Below the pieces are notes generated by a model. It did not search any database and was not told the DNA's origin. It saw only the letters and a list, made by a program, of their open reading frames with translations. Positions 22,901-31,757 of a stretch of DNA of 64,000 nt are shown here, piece by piece. Each line of letters opens with the position of its first letter. The stretch's first letter is position 1. Made by a program: the position numbers and the translations under genes. The DNA is taken from positions 16,067-80,066 of the forward strand of contig JACCGJ010002907.1 in NCBI GenBank assembly GCA_013407085.1, given 5' to 3'. This DNA is from Atriophallophorus winterbourni. Its lineage: Eukaryota; Platyhelminthes; Trematoda; Plagiorchiida; Microphallidae.

Positions 22901-25900
22901 TGCCCAGGCCTAGACAGAAATGAAGAAGAAAAAAGAATAGGAAATGGTAGTGAAACTCCAGCCTGTTACAGCATGCAGCTCACTACCGGCGGCCACTCAA
23001 TTTAGCACGATGTTAGCCACACAGTACGGAAATGCTACACGATTGTACATCCATGCGTGCGGAAATCATACAAGGTAGACAGGACCGCTCAACAAGCCAA
23101 GTTTCATGACAAAAATAAACGCATCGCGAATATTCAACTATAGTTACCAACACTTGAGATTGGGCTCCCTTCGAGTTCTTTTCAGTCACACAACAAGAAC
23201 TAGGATTGCCATCGGAATCGGAGAGTCGCTGAATTTTCGCCGGGGCTACTGCAGAGTTGGTGGAATCTGAATGTGGACTTCCATCAGGTGATTGGCCGCG
23301 ACCTCTTCGCAATGCGTGACGGCGCATCTAAAAGAAAATACAACATGATACACTGAATATCAATGGGACGATAATAATACTCTTTTGTAGGGTGAAATTT
23401 AAACATGCGCCTTTATTAGTGCGTGAAACATTTTGGCCAACCTGTATTAGAACCGCAAGATCGCAGTTGGATGAAATACAGCAAGTAAGGTCACACTGAC
23501 AGGACTCCCAAGACTGAACAGATAACGTTAGAGAGAGAATAGTGCTCTTATATGCACCACATTATCAGGAGCGAGATCGGTGCTATCACAAACGGCATAC
23601 GAGCGGAAGCACCGAACGTCGCGTTATCAATCCGTCTAATCCCGAAACGAAAAATGACAAAGGGAAAGCACCATATTTTGATTCAAGCATATTTTACATA
23701 CTTCTACACGTGTGGTGAAAGGAATGCTTAACTGCATCTTAGATGCTTAATTACTGTCAGATCAGGGAATGGTTGCTCGAATTTTTCCACTATTAAGTAT
23801 GGTATGAGCAGCTTGGTCGATTCCATGGAAAACGCGAATTTCTATTTCAGCCCAGCGGTAGTGAGCGGCACGCTGAAACACGCTGGAGTCTCATTGCCAT
23901 TTCTATTTTGTTTCTCACATCTGTCTAGGCCTGGGCAACCTGGCAGTATTTTAACCCACGTGCACTCTATGACTGTGCGGCACTTTGCCTGGATCAGGCT
24001 TGTGCTTTCATACATACAGCGCAGCGCGAGGCATCTAAGTAACAGCACAACACCATTCACTATGAGCCACGACTTATATATCGGAAGCTAGTGTGCGCAG
24101 GCTATGACGATTCCAGGTTAACTTGGATTGGATTTAAAATGAGTTGATCAAATCAGTGTCGATGAGGCACCTATAAAGGCTCACTCGCAGCTCAGCACAC
24201 GTGGCAAAGCCCACTGGTTTCAAATGATCACTAAGCGACATGTAAGCAGGTACAAAAAGCACACCTAACCGGGTGAGTAAGTTGTAATGCGTTGTCTACC
24301 AAAATGCAAGTGTACACTGTGGCTGTAAGGTTCAGTCAAGCCTATAAACGATGGAAACACAACAATGAGAAAAAACAATCTCACCATTTCAATCAACTGT
24401 CGACAACGCAATTGAATGAGCAACTCCGGACACCGTTCCAACACCTGAGGATACAACCGATGTAAAGTTGTGGCAGCGCGGCCATATTGATAACGACGGC
24501 AAAGAGCGCGAAGTCGACGGCGATGAATCATGCTGGCGAAACCTGGAAGTTGGCTTGGGGATGAAAAATTTGTTTTCGTGAAAAATCCATCGCTGTGTCT
24601 TCTAGGGAGACTGCGATTACGATCGGTGTTTAAATTGTCGCTTGTAACGGGATGAGAATCCGGAATAGTATGCGTGGATCCTAAACACGGATCAGAGGCG
24701 GAGTGTAAAGGTGAATGCAATGTGGACTGGTTGCCAGAAACTGTCGACGGACTGGTGATATTGGTCAAAGGAAGATCCGCCCAACGAGAGAAACATTGCG
24801 CAGTTGCAACATACCCGTGATGCACCAGGTAACCAGAAACCAGCCTAGAGAAATAGATGGGGTAGCAATAACGAAATTGTGAAAATGAAAACGGATCATA
24901 TGAGGGTTGGCGTACAATTGTGTAGTACTTCTTTTGCTAAATGGATTTGCCAACAATATCGAGCAGCACGTGGAAACATGCTGTAGTCTTACTACATTCA
25001 TTCAGCATTACTACGGGTAAGATTTGCCACCGGTAATGAGCTGCATGCGAGTACACGCTATTTCCATTTCTCCCCTCATATCTGTCTTGGCCTGGGCAAC
25101 CTGACAGTATCTTGGCCCATGTGCAGTCTGTGACTGTGCGGCACTTTGCCTGGATCAGGCTTGTGCTTTCATACACGCTGGAGTCTCACTGCCATTTTTC
25201 TTTTCCTTATCTGTTTAGGCCCGGGCAACCTGACAGTATCTTAGCCCACGTGCAGGTTTTGAATGTGCAGAACTTTGCATGGATCAGGCTTGTGATTTCA
25301 TACATACATACATACATACGGGTAAGACAGGCTGTTTAATCTCCCGTTCTTGTTCAACTGTGCCATTGAGGACGTTATCCGGAGTGTTCTTAGTGGTTTC
25401 TTTACGGGTGGAGTTGAGCTACTTCCAGATGGGCGTGGGTGGACTTGGATTATGCTGATGACATTGCCTTACTGTGCGAGGACCCAACATTTATCCAACA
25501 GGATTTGGATATGATAGCAATGGAGTCACCGAAGTATGGGCTATTTTTTTCGCCAACAAAGTGTAAAGTGCTCCTTCATGACCGTTAAGGTGAACTGCCA
25601 AATTTTGCAGAAAATGATCTTGTTATCGATTGGGTTGGCCACTTCAACTACCTAGGAAGTCTGGTGGTTGCTGGGGGTTGGATAGAGAAGAAAATCACGT
25701 TCAGAATTGCTATGGCCAGACTGGCATTCATTAAACTTAAGTGCCTCTGGAAGAGACGTGATTTGAGCTTGAGTTTGAAAGGAACGATATATTCCACCTC
25801 GGTAAGGACAGTATTGCTTTACGGGAGTGAATGTTGGACAGTTCGCGCAGATGTTCGGAGGTTTTCGACCAACGGTGTTTGCGAAGGATTGCTGACATTC

Positions 25901-28900
25901 GGTGGCAACACCACGCTTTGAACTCTGAGGTCAGGAAGCGTCTTAGGAAGCAAAGACACTAGCCTTCAGACAGCCATTAACCTACGTCGCCTCCGCTGGT
26001 TGAGACACGTCCTGTGCATGAAACCCGAACAGTTACCACGCGGAGCGCCATATGCATCAGCTGGTACAGACTGGAAAAAGTGGCTGGTGGTAAGCCGCTA
26101 ACTTGGAAGTGGCTTGAAAAAGCTCACTTCTGGTTTAACCAAGGGTGGACGGGCCCGCTTGCCTGGATGGGGTGCAAGAGAAGGAGTGTTAGGCTCGACA
26201 CATTGTATGTATGTATGTATGAAATCACAAGCCTGATCCAGGCAAAGTACCGCACAGTCAGAGACTGCACGTGGGCTGAGATACTGTCAGGTTGCCCAGG
26301 CCTAGACACATTGGCAACGAACCATCCTTATCTCTATTCCCCCTGACATTATTTTTTGATCGGTTATCAACTATAATGAAAAAAACGACGTGTGTAAACA
26401 GACAAAAAATTCACTTTTGTCTACCCGTATTGTACATTTCATTGTTTCTGTTGAACGGCACCACATCTGTATAAGATTGACTCCGTACATACATACTTAC
26501 ATGTATGAAATCACAAATCTGCATACAGGCAAATTGCCAGTCACGGACTGCGCGTTGGTTAAGGTACTATCAGGTCGCGTATGGCAAGACAAATATGAGA
26601 AAGGATGAAATGACATTTAGACTACAAGGTGACCTCGCATGCAGCTCACTACTAGTGGCAAATCCATCTAGCAACGTTAGCTGCACAGTAATAACGTAGT
26701 GCACGAGTGTACATCAGTGCATATAGACATATAAATACATACATACAGGGGACGGGTACTTTGACATAACCAAACGTCCCGCTAAGCAAAGTGAAAAATG
26801 TTTAGCTAAAGCGATTTACTCGGGGCGTGGCTCACATTTCAAACGTGAACCAACGACGTGTGCAGACAGGATGTGGAACAGACAAAAATGATATCACCGA
26901 AAGAGAGAACGTTGAAATTGATTATTGTTGTCGACAACATGAGTTAAAATTTACCAGGACTAACAATTTGAAATGCGTGATAACGTGCGTTATAACAATA
27001 TTCGAAAATAGCAAATTTTATGTCGATTGATGCTGCAGTTGAAATCAGCAGTCGTGAAATGCATTGGCTGATAAACCGTAGAGAACAAATACACAGTATT
27101 TGAAAATATTCGAGACCGATCGGGTGTCAATATTCATGAAAATAAAGTTTGCAATGAATCGGTTATAGTACATTTTTGGTAACGTTTCGCTTCTGAACAC
27201 AGAAGCTTCGTCACGGTGTCGGTACGGACACTGTTCAGGTTTAAATGGCATTTTCTTGATCAATCCTGAGTTCACTACGCTAGACGGGAGATCAAGGCAA
27301 TTGATCACACCCCTTAAATGCTGTGTTAATCTCTAAATTGTTTATTTAGTGTGCAGGTTCGAACAGCGTCCGCTACAGCGGATTAACGTGCATAACACCT
27401 AATGTGCACATGGATTACGTAATCAGTGTGTCAACGGACGGTGTTCGCACCTGCACACTAAAAAAACAATGCAAACAATATGTGTTAGTCAACGGTATAT
27501 AGAAAGTATACAACAAACAATCATGACAACAGGATTTAGGGGGTGATCAATTATCTTGATCTGCCCCGTCTAGCATAGAGAACTCAGGATTGGTCTAGAA
27601 AATGCCATTCAAACCTGAACACTGTTCGTACCGACACCCTTGGTGTGACTAAGCTTCTGTCTTCAAATACACAGTAACTCAGCAAGCAGCCCTTTACGAT
27701 TCATGAAGGGAAGATGAAACATACTCTTTCATTTTCGGACCGGCAAATTCCTCCTTGCAAATTCGAGTGATAAGCTGATTCTCATGCGCGAGGCGTTCAC
27801 GTTTGATATGTAAATCGAAGGCGTACGAAAAAGGACGTTGTCCGAAATTGGTCGTAATTCGGACACCTCGGCCGTGGAGACCGACTGCAGGATACAAACG
27901 AGTTCCAGAATTTGCCTGCAAGAAAAAGAGAGAACGGGGGAGTTTCATGTATATCCTGGAAGATGCAGCTCTCAGAGGTGCGCGGTTTTAGAATAACGGT
28001 GAACCATGTGGCATTCTAATAAACTGTATACGAAAGATAATTTTAGGTTTAGAAGACAAAAAGTGAACGCAATGAATCGAATTTCCCGGTGCGATCTGGT
28101 ATTAATTTTGTATTGCAGTCGCACCTTTGAACAGATTGACAGCGAACAGATTGACAAATAGCGTTTTACGTCATTACTATATTAGCGCAAGTACCTACAA
28201 TCTAATTGTCTGGATTGGTAGTTCGTATGTTCGACGATAACAGTACTTTTCTGAAAACGGAAGCAAATATAAAAAATCGGAATGATAAGCTATGCTTGAT
28301 GTTCACAGTCCGTTAGAAAGCCCGGCGGATTTATAAACGTTTGACAAGGATCATGTTAGATATTATAGGTCAGGGTATGAACCTCGTTTGTGCTGGATGT
28401 AAACTGTTAAACGAAAAATAAACGTTTAGCATACAAGCAATCTAAATGGTAATAACATGAATAGTGTATAAGCTGCGAAACTATTGACGAAATTCGAGGG
28501 GTATCCGGTTTGGAAGAGAAAACAGACTAATGTTAAGCTTCGTTTAGAATTTAGGAGTTTCAGGGTTAGGAGAGGATAGAAAGAAATAACTATTAAATTG
28601 AAATGCTAACTTCGTTTCGTGGATGGACGAAACCGTGAAACGGAAAACAACAAACCTTCATCCATACATTTAATAACCTCGAAATTAATTTTGATAACTT
28701 TAGCTGAAATGCGGATACAAATCAGTCATACTCCAATCTAAATCGTTGAACGTAGACAAATTGTGCTACCTAGTGAGGAGTATGTATGTATGAAAGCAAA
28801 AGCATGATCCAGGCAAAGTGCAGCACAGTCAAAGGCTGCACGTGGGCTAAGATACTGTCAGATTGCCCAGGCCTAGACAGATATGAGGGGGAAATAGAAA

Positions 28901-31757
28901 TAGTGGTGATACTCCAGCGTGTTTCGGCATGCAGCTCATTACCGTTGGCCAATCAATTTAGCACGATTGCACATCCGTGCATGAGGAACATGTCTAGAGT
29001 ATGGTCGTGCGTTGGTCTGGTGAAGCTCTTGATGTGATTTGATAGAAAGCCCAAGAAGTTCAAATGGCAAGGCAATATAGCCGGTCCATTCTTGAATTGA
29101 TCTGGCTCCAGACCCAAGATCCATGATGATTATGACGACGTAAAACGAAATTCTAGTTTTATTTCCGTGCTAGAATTGTGGTCAAAATCTCGAAGACTAG
29201 ACATTCTCGTTACGAAAAATGGAGTGAAACTGTCTGATTTGATTCATGTAACGTTATTAAAAGGAGAAATCTTGGTATCCTGAAATACTGAAAAAATGAT
29301 ACAAACTCACGGGGATTTTTCCCTCGAACGCCTTTCCTAAGAATACTCCATTTCTCGTAAAGAAAAGACTTCGAGAAAGAAAATCAACACCACATCCCAA
29401 GGTGTCAGTTTCTACTGACCGGGGCCCAAACTTGACACCAGACCCGCCGGACCAATGGTAAAGAGAACCATCGCTGTGAAAACCGTACGAAGTATGTTCC
29501 AAACCTATGGGTAATGAAAATACAATTTTCGATTTATGTTGTTAAAAGTACAATTGATAACCACGATACCAATAACTAAATATTTACAATATGAAAGCAC
29601 AAACCTGATCCAGGCAAAGTACCGCACAGTCAGAGACTGCATGTGGGCTAAAATACTGTCAAGTTGCCGAGGCCTAGACAGATATGAGGGGGAATAGAAA
29701 TGGCAGTGAGACTCCAGCGTGTTTCAGCATGCAGCTCACAACCATTGGACAATCAATTTAGCACGATGTTAGCCGCACAGCACAGAAATGCTGCACGATT
29801 ACACATCCGTGTACAAACCTACATACATATCATCATGAAGCTCTAATTTTGATCCTTAAAGAACGAAATGTGTATGGAACCAAGGAACGAAATGTCAGTT
29901 TTAGATGCTGTTCAACTAAGGGATTTGATTTGTATGTATCGAATCACAGGCCTGATTCATGTTATGTGCCTGGTAGTGAGCTGTTTGCGAAAACACGCTG
30001 GAATTTCATTGCCATTTCCATTTTATTTTCGTTTCCCATATCTATCTAGACTGGGCAACCTACATTATTTTAGCCCACGTGCAGTTTATGACTATGCAGC
30101 ACTTTGCGTGGATCTGGCTTGCGTTTCCATACATACAGGGATAGAAAGTGATAATAATAGAAATGGCAGTATGACTACAGCGTATTTTTCGAATGCAGCA
30201 CGCTATCGGTCGCAAATCAATCTAACACCAAATCAGCTGCACGGCACAAAAGTACTGCACAACAACACCCGTAAATTAACGAATTTTAGTTGCTCTGTAC
30301 AAATGAGCAAAGTCGTACTTTAGTGCCACCTACCTGGATCGACAAAAATTGGAAAATTATTCAAATAATAATAAACCCATTATTTACAGGCATCGCTATC
30401 TGGCGAGCACCCTAGATTATTAATCGATAACGGTGTATGGCACACCATCAGATCCCGTAAGCATCCTTGCAATGACAATGAGGCTGCTACCAGTTATTTG
30501 TAGATAAATGATAAACGTACGGTGACAATAGTTGCATCAAGAATAAGGTTAATTTTCAATTTTCAGATGTCACAATATGTAAGTCAAACTTACGTTAAGA
30601 CTAGTACTTCTGAGTTGAACATGCAAAATAATGCTACATTGATTTGCTACCAGACAGTCTGACAGTATCCCCGTCCATTGGCATACGGCTTGACGACACT
30701 TTGCCTGACACCAGCCTGCTACAAACATCTATACCAGAGAGCACAGGGTTCTTTGATTTAATTGTAGATTATCATTAACAGTTAGTGGACACACTGGGAA
30801 AGTCATCAGCTTGAAGCCAAATAAGGTGCTGAACACCGCATTTGGACTGACATATTGACAAGTTTAACATGTCAGGCAGCTATAAGTGATAAACGACTTG
30901 AAATTGTAGCGTATTTATTGTATGACTGGTTGCATGGGAAAGCACTGCACAAATGTACAACAGTAAATATAAACTGATCAGTTTTGTGCTGAATTTTAGT
31001 TGCCTGAAAGATACTTGATATGAGAAACAAGAACTGGGCAAGAGTTACTTTGCAATAAGTATGCCGAAATATTCTAATGTACGGTTTTCACGGTTAAAAT
31101 GAAAATAAAAAATAATCTTGAGCTACTGCATTGGATATTTTGACTCAACATGAACCGACAGTGGATTTTCGAAACGTAAATCTCATTATTTATTTTTGTA
31201 ATTTCCTATCCAGTGGTTGAATCATGCATCACATATACCACTTCGTTCTAAAACGGATGGTGACCACCAGCACTACGGGTCAGAAAAGCCTGATAAGAAA
31301 ATGCAATCGATAAGCTACTTACCAACATGTTTCGTCAAGCTCGAAGTTTTCTGTTGTACTCCAATAGAAAGTGACCACCTGAGTTAGAATTAGAGGAAGC
31401 ACAGAAGCATACCCATTGCTGCCTTTGGATGAAATTGTAATTTCAAAATAATAAATTCCAGTGGTCAAAGGAATAGGAACATCTGCCCTTACAGTTCCTG
31501 GATCTTGACTAACGTTGGGGGCTAAATTATGCAATGATAGTGGTAAGAACGAATTTACCATGTCGATCCGTGAACCCACCGACGTAGGAAACGGTTAAAC
31601 AGAAATGTGAAAGCTTAAGTGATCGAGAACGATCCTTGTTGTTCCAGCATTTCGGTAGTCTATGATATCCAGGTTCCTCGGGGTTCGATTTGTAAATTTC
31701 TGAACAATAAACCTCGATATCGCGTTGAAGCTTGTCAATCTCCTTAGCGACCGCCAT
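15915..31757 (-). CDS. RANBP9: RanBP9/RanBP10 (RanBPM) homologue, complete 10-exon gene
   Basis: Ten exons (listed separately) join at GT/AG boundaries with matching phases to 2955 nt including the stop, 984 residues. Domain order is that of RanBP9/10: SPRY (about 20-220, GIYYFEI and NFGQ motifs), LisH (about 244-275, YLVHHGYVATAQCF), CTLH (about 340-396, ending in RCRQLIEM), and a CRA region split over exons 8-10 (VQFGRSL, ATFSL, ALN...E.HDLPVQPTL). Family members are scaffold subunits of the CTLH/GID E3 ubiquitin ligase in cytoplasm and nucleus. Two departures from vertebrate RanBP9: a serine/proline-rich linker of roughly 70 residues between LisH and CTLH, and a C-terminal extension of about 320 residues with acidic runs. 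The start is the ATG at 31757 (context caaaATGG); an upstream exon cannot be excluded. Introns are full of antisense LINEs and S1 repeats. The symbol reflects family; RanBP10 is equally possible because invertebrates usually have one co-orthologue. Confidence 0.9.
17239..17347 (-). CDS. RANBP9: RanBP9-like exon 9 (CRA domain)
   Basis: Found by phase-guided reading, not as a long ORF. After acceptor gtcaccag the phase-0 frame gives LVDAATFSLHSHSYHS, then PALNVQFSSVC. With exon 10 this becomes ALN....C-E-A-H-D-L-P-V-Q, matching family DAFSLLAYSDPWNS...SALNSAILETHNLPKQ. Donor is gttggt. The acceptor polypyrimidine tract is weak. Confidence 0.78.
17427..17516 (+). mobile_element. S1 repeat fragment
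   Basis: aaagcctggttccatgcaaa, atgccgcacaa, gggcatgggctaagatgccg and ctcaggcctggacagacatg match the first 90 bases of S1. Lies in RanBP intron 8. Confidence 0.65.
18130..18560 (+). mobile_element. RTE-like LINE fragment, left part
   Basis: Encodes LELVDSLAYLGSFISAGGC and ISHRVRKVGAAFANLRHLWR, then VVRAALLYGCETWSIREEDV and a decayed FDTRC.CCIRW. This is the post-RT region of LINEs whose ORFs end in LRWFGHVLRM; the end of the same element appears from 18990. Antisense to the RanBP gene, in intron 8. Confidence 0.75.
18600..18960. mobile_element. S2 repeat inserted in the LINE
   Basis: Blocks cacaaggcagcagaggttc, cagggttttcctttcctgaa, gcgctagtcactcgccttcgcccc, gttgatagaagcagttccgccggg and ttggttgtcagaggctattt follow S2 order. 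The first 130 bases also contain a partial caaggcagcaggg block, hinting at a truncated second unit. It splits the LINE frame between FESASIAFA and the LRWFGHVLRM end. Confidence 0.55.
18985..19330 (+). mobile_element. RTE-like LINE fragment, right part
   Basis: Carries LRWFGHVLRMTLHRLPYCAL, then SWLETLRYMAANRSQWQQCI, the conserved C-terminus of this LINE group. Frameshifts separate the pieces. Confidence 0.7.
19523..19735 (+). mobile_element. S1 repeat
   Basis: Nearly complete: tgtatgaaatcacaagcctg, aggcaaagtgccgcacaatc, gactgcacatgagctaagatac, ggcagtgagactgcagcgtg and gcatgcagcttagtgccggt. RanBP intron 8. Confidence 0.75.
20240..20647 (-). CDS. RANBP9: RanBP9-like exon 8 (acidic linker and start of CRA)
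   Basis: 136 codons. The first half is an acidic stretch with runs of Asp/Glu. The second half contains VQFGRSLVNLVKEV and ETEKLLQ, matching family MIHFGRELQAMSEQL...KKMLK at the start of the CRA domain. The MEVDAEP tract resembles the vertebrate DTEMEVDSS tract at the same place. Acceptor is tttcatctag and donor is gtcagc. Confidence 0.88.
21090..22650 (-). mobile_element. LINE fragment: endonuclease end, RT start, then 3' UTR
   Basis: Read on the minus strand. 22640-22540 gives MWRSPNGSQPWAQIDHIIIS, the end of an endonuclease domain. 21950-21840 gives FEEQF.RPPAPDS. 21822-21541 gives INTLSDLLREVLLSESVPPS, FKKGVRSSYSNPHGISLTPI and LLASICLPRLTSHR, the start of an RT domain. The RT frame stops near 21540 and joins directly to a 3' UTR shared with 13640-14060, so the RT core and C-terminus are deleted. 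Located in RanBP intron 7. Confidence 0.68.
22052..22153 (-). mobile_element. S1 repeat, truncated, with target-site duplication
   Basis: tctaggcttgggcaacctga through cctggataaggcttcata in the minus orientation, followed by a short ATACC run. It is bounded by AGCATTGT at 22044-22051 and again after the tail near 22152-22159. The host sequence is the LINE fragment above. Confidence 0.7.
22823..23055 (+). mobile_element. S1 repeat
   Basis: Full-length plus copy: gtatgaaatcacaagcctga, gactgcacgtgggctaacat, tgcccaggcctagacagaaa, gcatgcagctcactaccggc and cacgatgttagccacacag. It ends about 90 bases from RanBP exon 7. Confidence 0.78.
23148..23327 (-). CDS. RANBP9: RanBP9-like exon 7 (variable linker)
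   Basis: Sixty codons beginning MRRHALRRGRG, rich in Arg, Ser, Pro and Asp. This is the low-complexity region between CTLH and CRA. Acceptor is ttcttttag and donor is gtaact after CAAGTGTTG. No homology is recognisable; it is placed here by phase (0/0), splice sites and order. Confidence 0.75.
23862..24020 (-). mobile_element. S1 repeat
   Basis: Minus orientation: gtgagcggcacgctgaaaca, cgctggagtctcattgccat, tctaggcctgggcaacctgg, ctgtgcggcactttgcctgg and a catacatac tail. RanBP intron 6. Confidence 0.75.
24385..24844 (-). CDS. RANBP9: RanBP9-like exon 6 (LisH, long linker, CTLH)
   Basis: Residues about 243-396. It opens with LVSGYLVHHGYVATAQCFSR (LisH; family MVSSYLVHHGYCATAEAFAR). A serine/proline/asparagine-rich linker of roughly 70 residues follows, where vertebrate proteins have about 15. 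Then come RRRLRALCRRYQYGRAATTL, LYPQVLERCPELLIQLRCRQ and LIEM, the CTLH dimerisation domain. Acceptor is tttctctag and donor is gtgaga. Confidence 0.92.
25020..25176 (-). mobile_element. S1 repeat, first of a tandem pair
   Basis: Minus orientation: ccaccggtaatgagctgcat, tctgtcttggcctgggcaac and gcactttgcctggatcaggc to tttcatacac. Another S1 unit begins at once. Confidence 0.75.
25177..25322 (-). mobile_element. S1 repeat, second of a tandem pair
   Basis: Begins gctggagtctcactgccatt and continues tttaggcccgggcaacctga and aactttgcatggatcaggct, to a (CATA)5-like tail ending 25320. Directly abuts the preceding copy. Confidence 0.75.
25325..26205 (+). mobile_element. RTE-like LINE fragment with RT active-site motif
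   Basis: The frames give VRQGCLISPFLFNCAIEDVI, a frameshift, then LDYADDIALLCEDP (RT motif C, YADD, 25448-25490), HFNYLGSLVVAGG, FIKLKCLWKRRDLS, VRTVLLYGSECWTV and LRWLRHVLCM. Same group as 18.1-19.3 kb. 5' truncated and frameshifted. RanBP intron 5, antisense to the gene. Confidence 0.78.
26207..26315 (+). mobile_element. S1 repeat, truncated
   Basis: (TATG)4 then aaatcacaagcctgatccagg to tgcccaggcctagacacatt. The second half is missing. Confidence 0.75.
26490..26745 (+). mobile_element. S1 repeat, diverged
   Basis: catgtatgaaatcacaaatc, a decayed middle, gcatgcagctcactactagt and cgttagctgcacagtaa, ending with a catacata run at 26735-26747. Confidence 0.65.
27099..27663. mobile_element. 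Foldback (long inverted-repeat) element
   Basis: Left arm 27199-27313 (acagaagcttcgtcac..ggtgtcggtac.gacactgttcagg and onward to gatcacacccc) is the reverse complement of the right arm 27538-27660. An inner pair continues the palindrome: agtgtgcaggttcgaaca..cgtccg (27348-27373) against cggac.gtgttcgcacctgcacact (27435-27459). The interval is flanked by the identical 13-mer CAAATACACAGTA at 27086-27098 and 27664-27676, a possible target-site duplication. No ORF. It lies in RanBP intron 5, 62 bases past the exon 5 donor. A MITE or an inverted insertion pair are both possible. Confidence 0.72.
27725..27915 (-). CDS. RANBP9: RanBP9-like exon 5 (end of SPRY)
   Basis: Residues about 180-242. RLYPAVGLHGRGVRITTNFGQRPFSYAFD matches family [30 protein letters not shown], the end of SPRY, followed by a charged helix. 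Acceptor is tttcttgcag and donor is gtatgt. A foldback element lies 49 bases beyond the donor, inside intron 5. Confidence 0.92.
28777..28995 (+). mobile_element. S1 repeat
   Basis: gtatgtatgtatgaaagcaa, aggcaaagtgcagcacagtc, gactgtcagattgcccaggc with small changes, and catgcagctcattaccgttg. RanBP intron 4. Confidence 0.75.
29311..29504 (-). CDS. RANBP9: RanBP9-like exon 4 (SPRY domain)
   Basis: Residues about 115-179. LEHTSYGFHSDGS corresponds to family DKHSYGYHGDDG. DTLGCGVDFLSRSLFFTRNG matches [20 protein letters not shown], the best-conserved SPRY motif. Acceptor is ttacccatag and donor is gtgagt. Intron 3 (29505-31322) is about 1.8 kb and holds S1 repeats. Confidence 0.92.
29588..29826 (+). 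mobile_element. S1 repeat, full length
   Basis: aatatgaaagcacaaacctg, ggcagtgagactccagcgtg, tttcagcatgcagctcacaa and cacgatgttagccgcacagc, ending cacatccgtgta. One of the best-preserved copies, 84 bases upstream of RanBP exon 4 in intron 3. Confidence 0.78.
29930..30145 (-). mobile_element. S1 repeat, minus copy with inverted stub
   Basis: From 29970 it reads in minus orientation: gtagtgagctgtttgcgaaa, tatctagactgggcaaccta and gcactttgcgtggatctggc, with tail catacatac. Just before, 29935-29965 resembles the start of a plus copy, so two copies may have met here. Confidence 0.68.
30158..30265 (+). mobile_element. S1 repeat fragment
   Basis: gaaatggcagtatgactaca, gcagcacgctatcggtcgca and cagctgcacggcacaaaagt correspond to the second half of S1 in plus orientation. 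Confidence 0.55.
30650..30735 (-). mobile_element. S1 repeat, decayed
   Basis: cagacagtctgacagtatcc, gacgacactttgcctgacac and cagcctgctacaaaca align weakly with the tail half of S1 in minus orientation. Confidence 0.4.
31323..31378 (-). CDS. RANBP9: RanBP9-like exon 3 (56-base micro-exon, SPRY)
   Basis: A small exon between acceptor taactcag and donor gtaagt. Only the phase dictated by exons 2 and 4 reads open as WSLSIGVQQKTSSLTKHVG, matching family YMGIGLSAQGVNMNRLPG. The other frame through this stretch hides it, so automated annotation may miss it. Confidence 0.85.
31413..31521 (-). CDS. RANBP9: RanBP9-like exon 2 (SPRY strand region)
   Basis: Starts after the acceptor ataatttag. It completes codon 60 and encodes VSQDPGTVRADVPIP and TGIYYFEITISSKGSNG, the conserved core of the RanBP SPRY domain (family: [24 protein letters not shown]). 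Donor is gtatgc at 31412. Intron 2 is only 34 bases, close to the shortest trematode introns. Confidence 0.9.
31580..31757 (-). CDS. RANBP9: RanBP9-like exon 1 (start, N-terminal SPRY lead-in)
   Basis: Encodes residues 1-59 plus one base, starting MAVAKEID. The segment with LPKCWNNKDRS and LSHFCLTVSYV matches the family pattern LPRSWSPKD...LSQNNLRVHY that leads into the SPRY domain. It ends at TACGTCG before the donor gtgggt. Intron 1 is only 58 bases. Confidence 0.88.

Noticed and set aside
24937..25176. Recurrent short ORFs starting like MYESTSLIQAKCRTV (also at 4.8, 19.5, 23.9, 26.2, 28.8 kb)
   Set aside because: They recur because they lie on S1 repeat copies. Frames differ in length and stop at random, so no conserved protein is implied.
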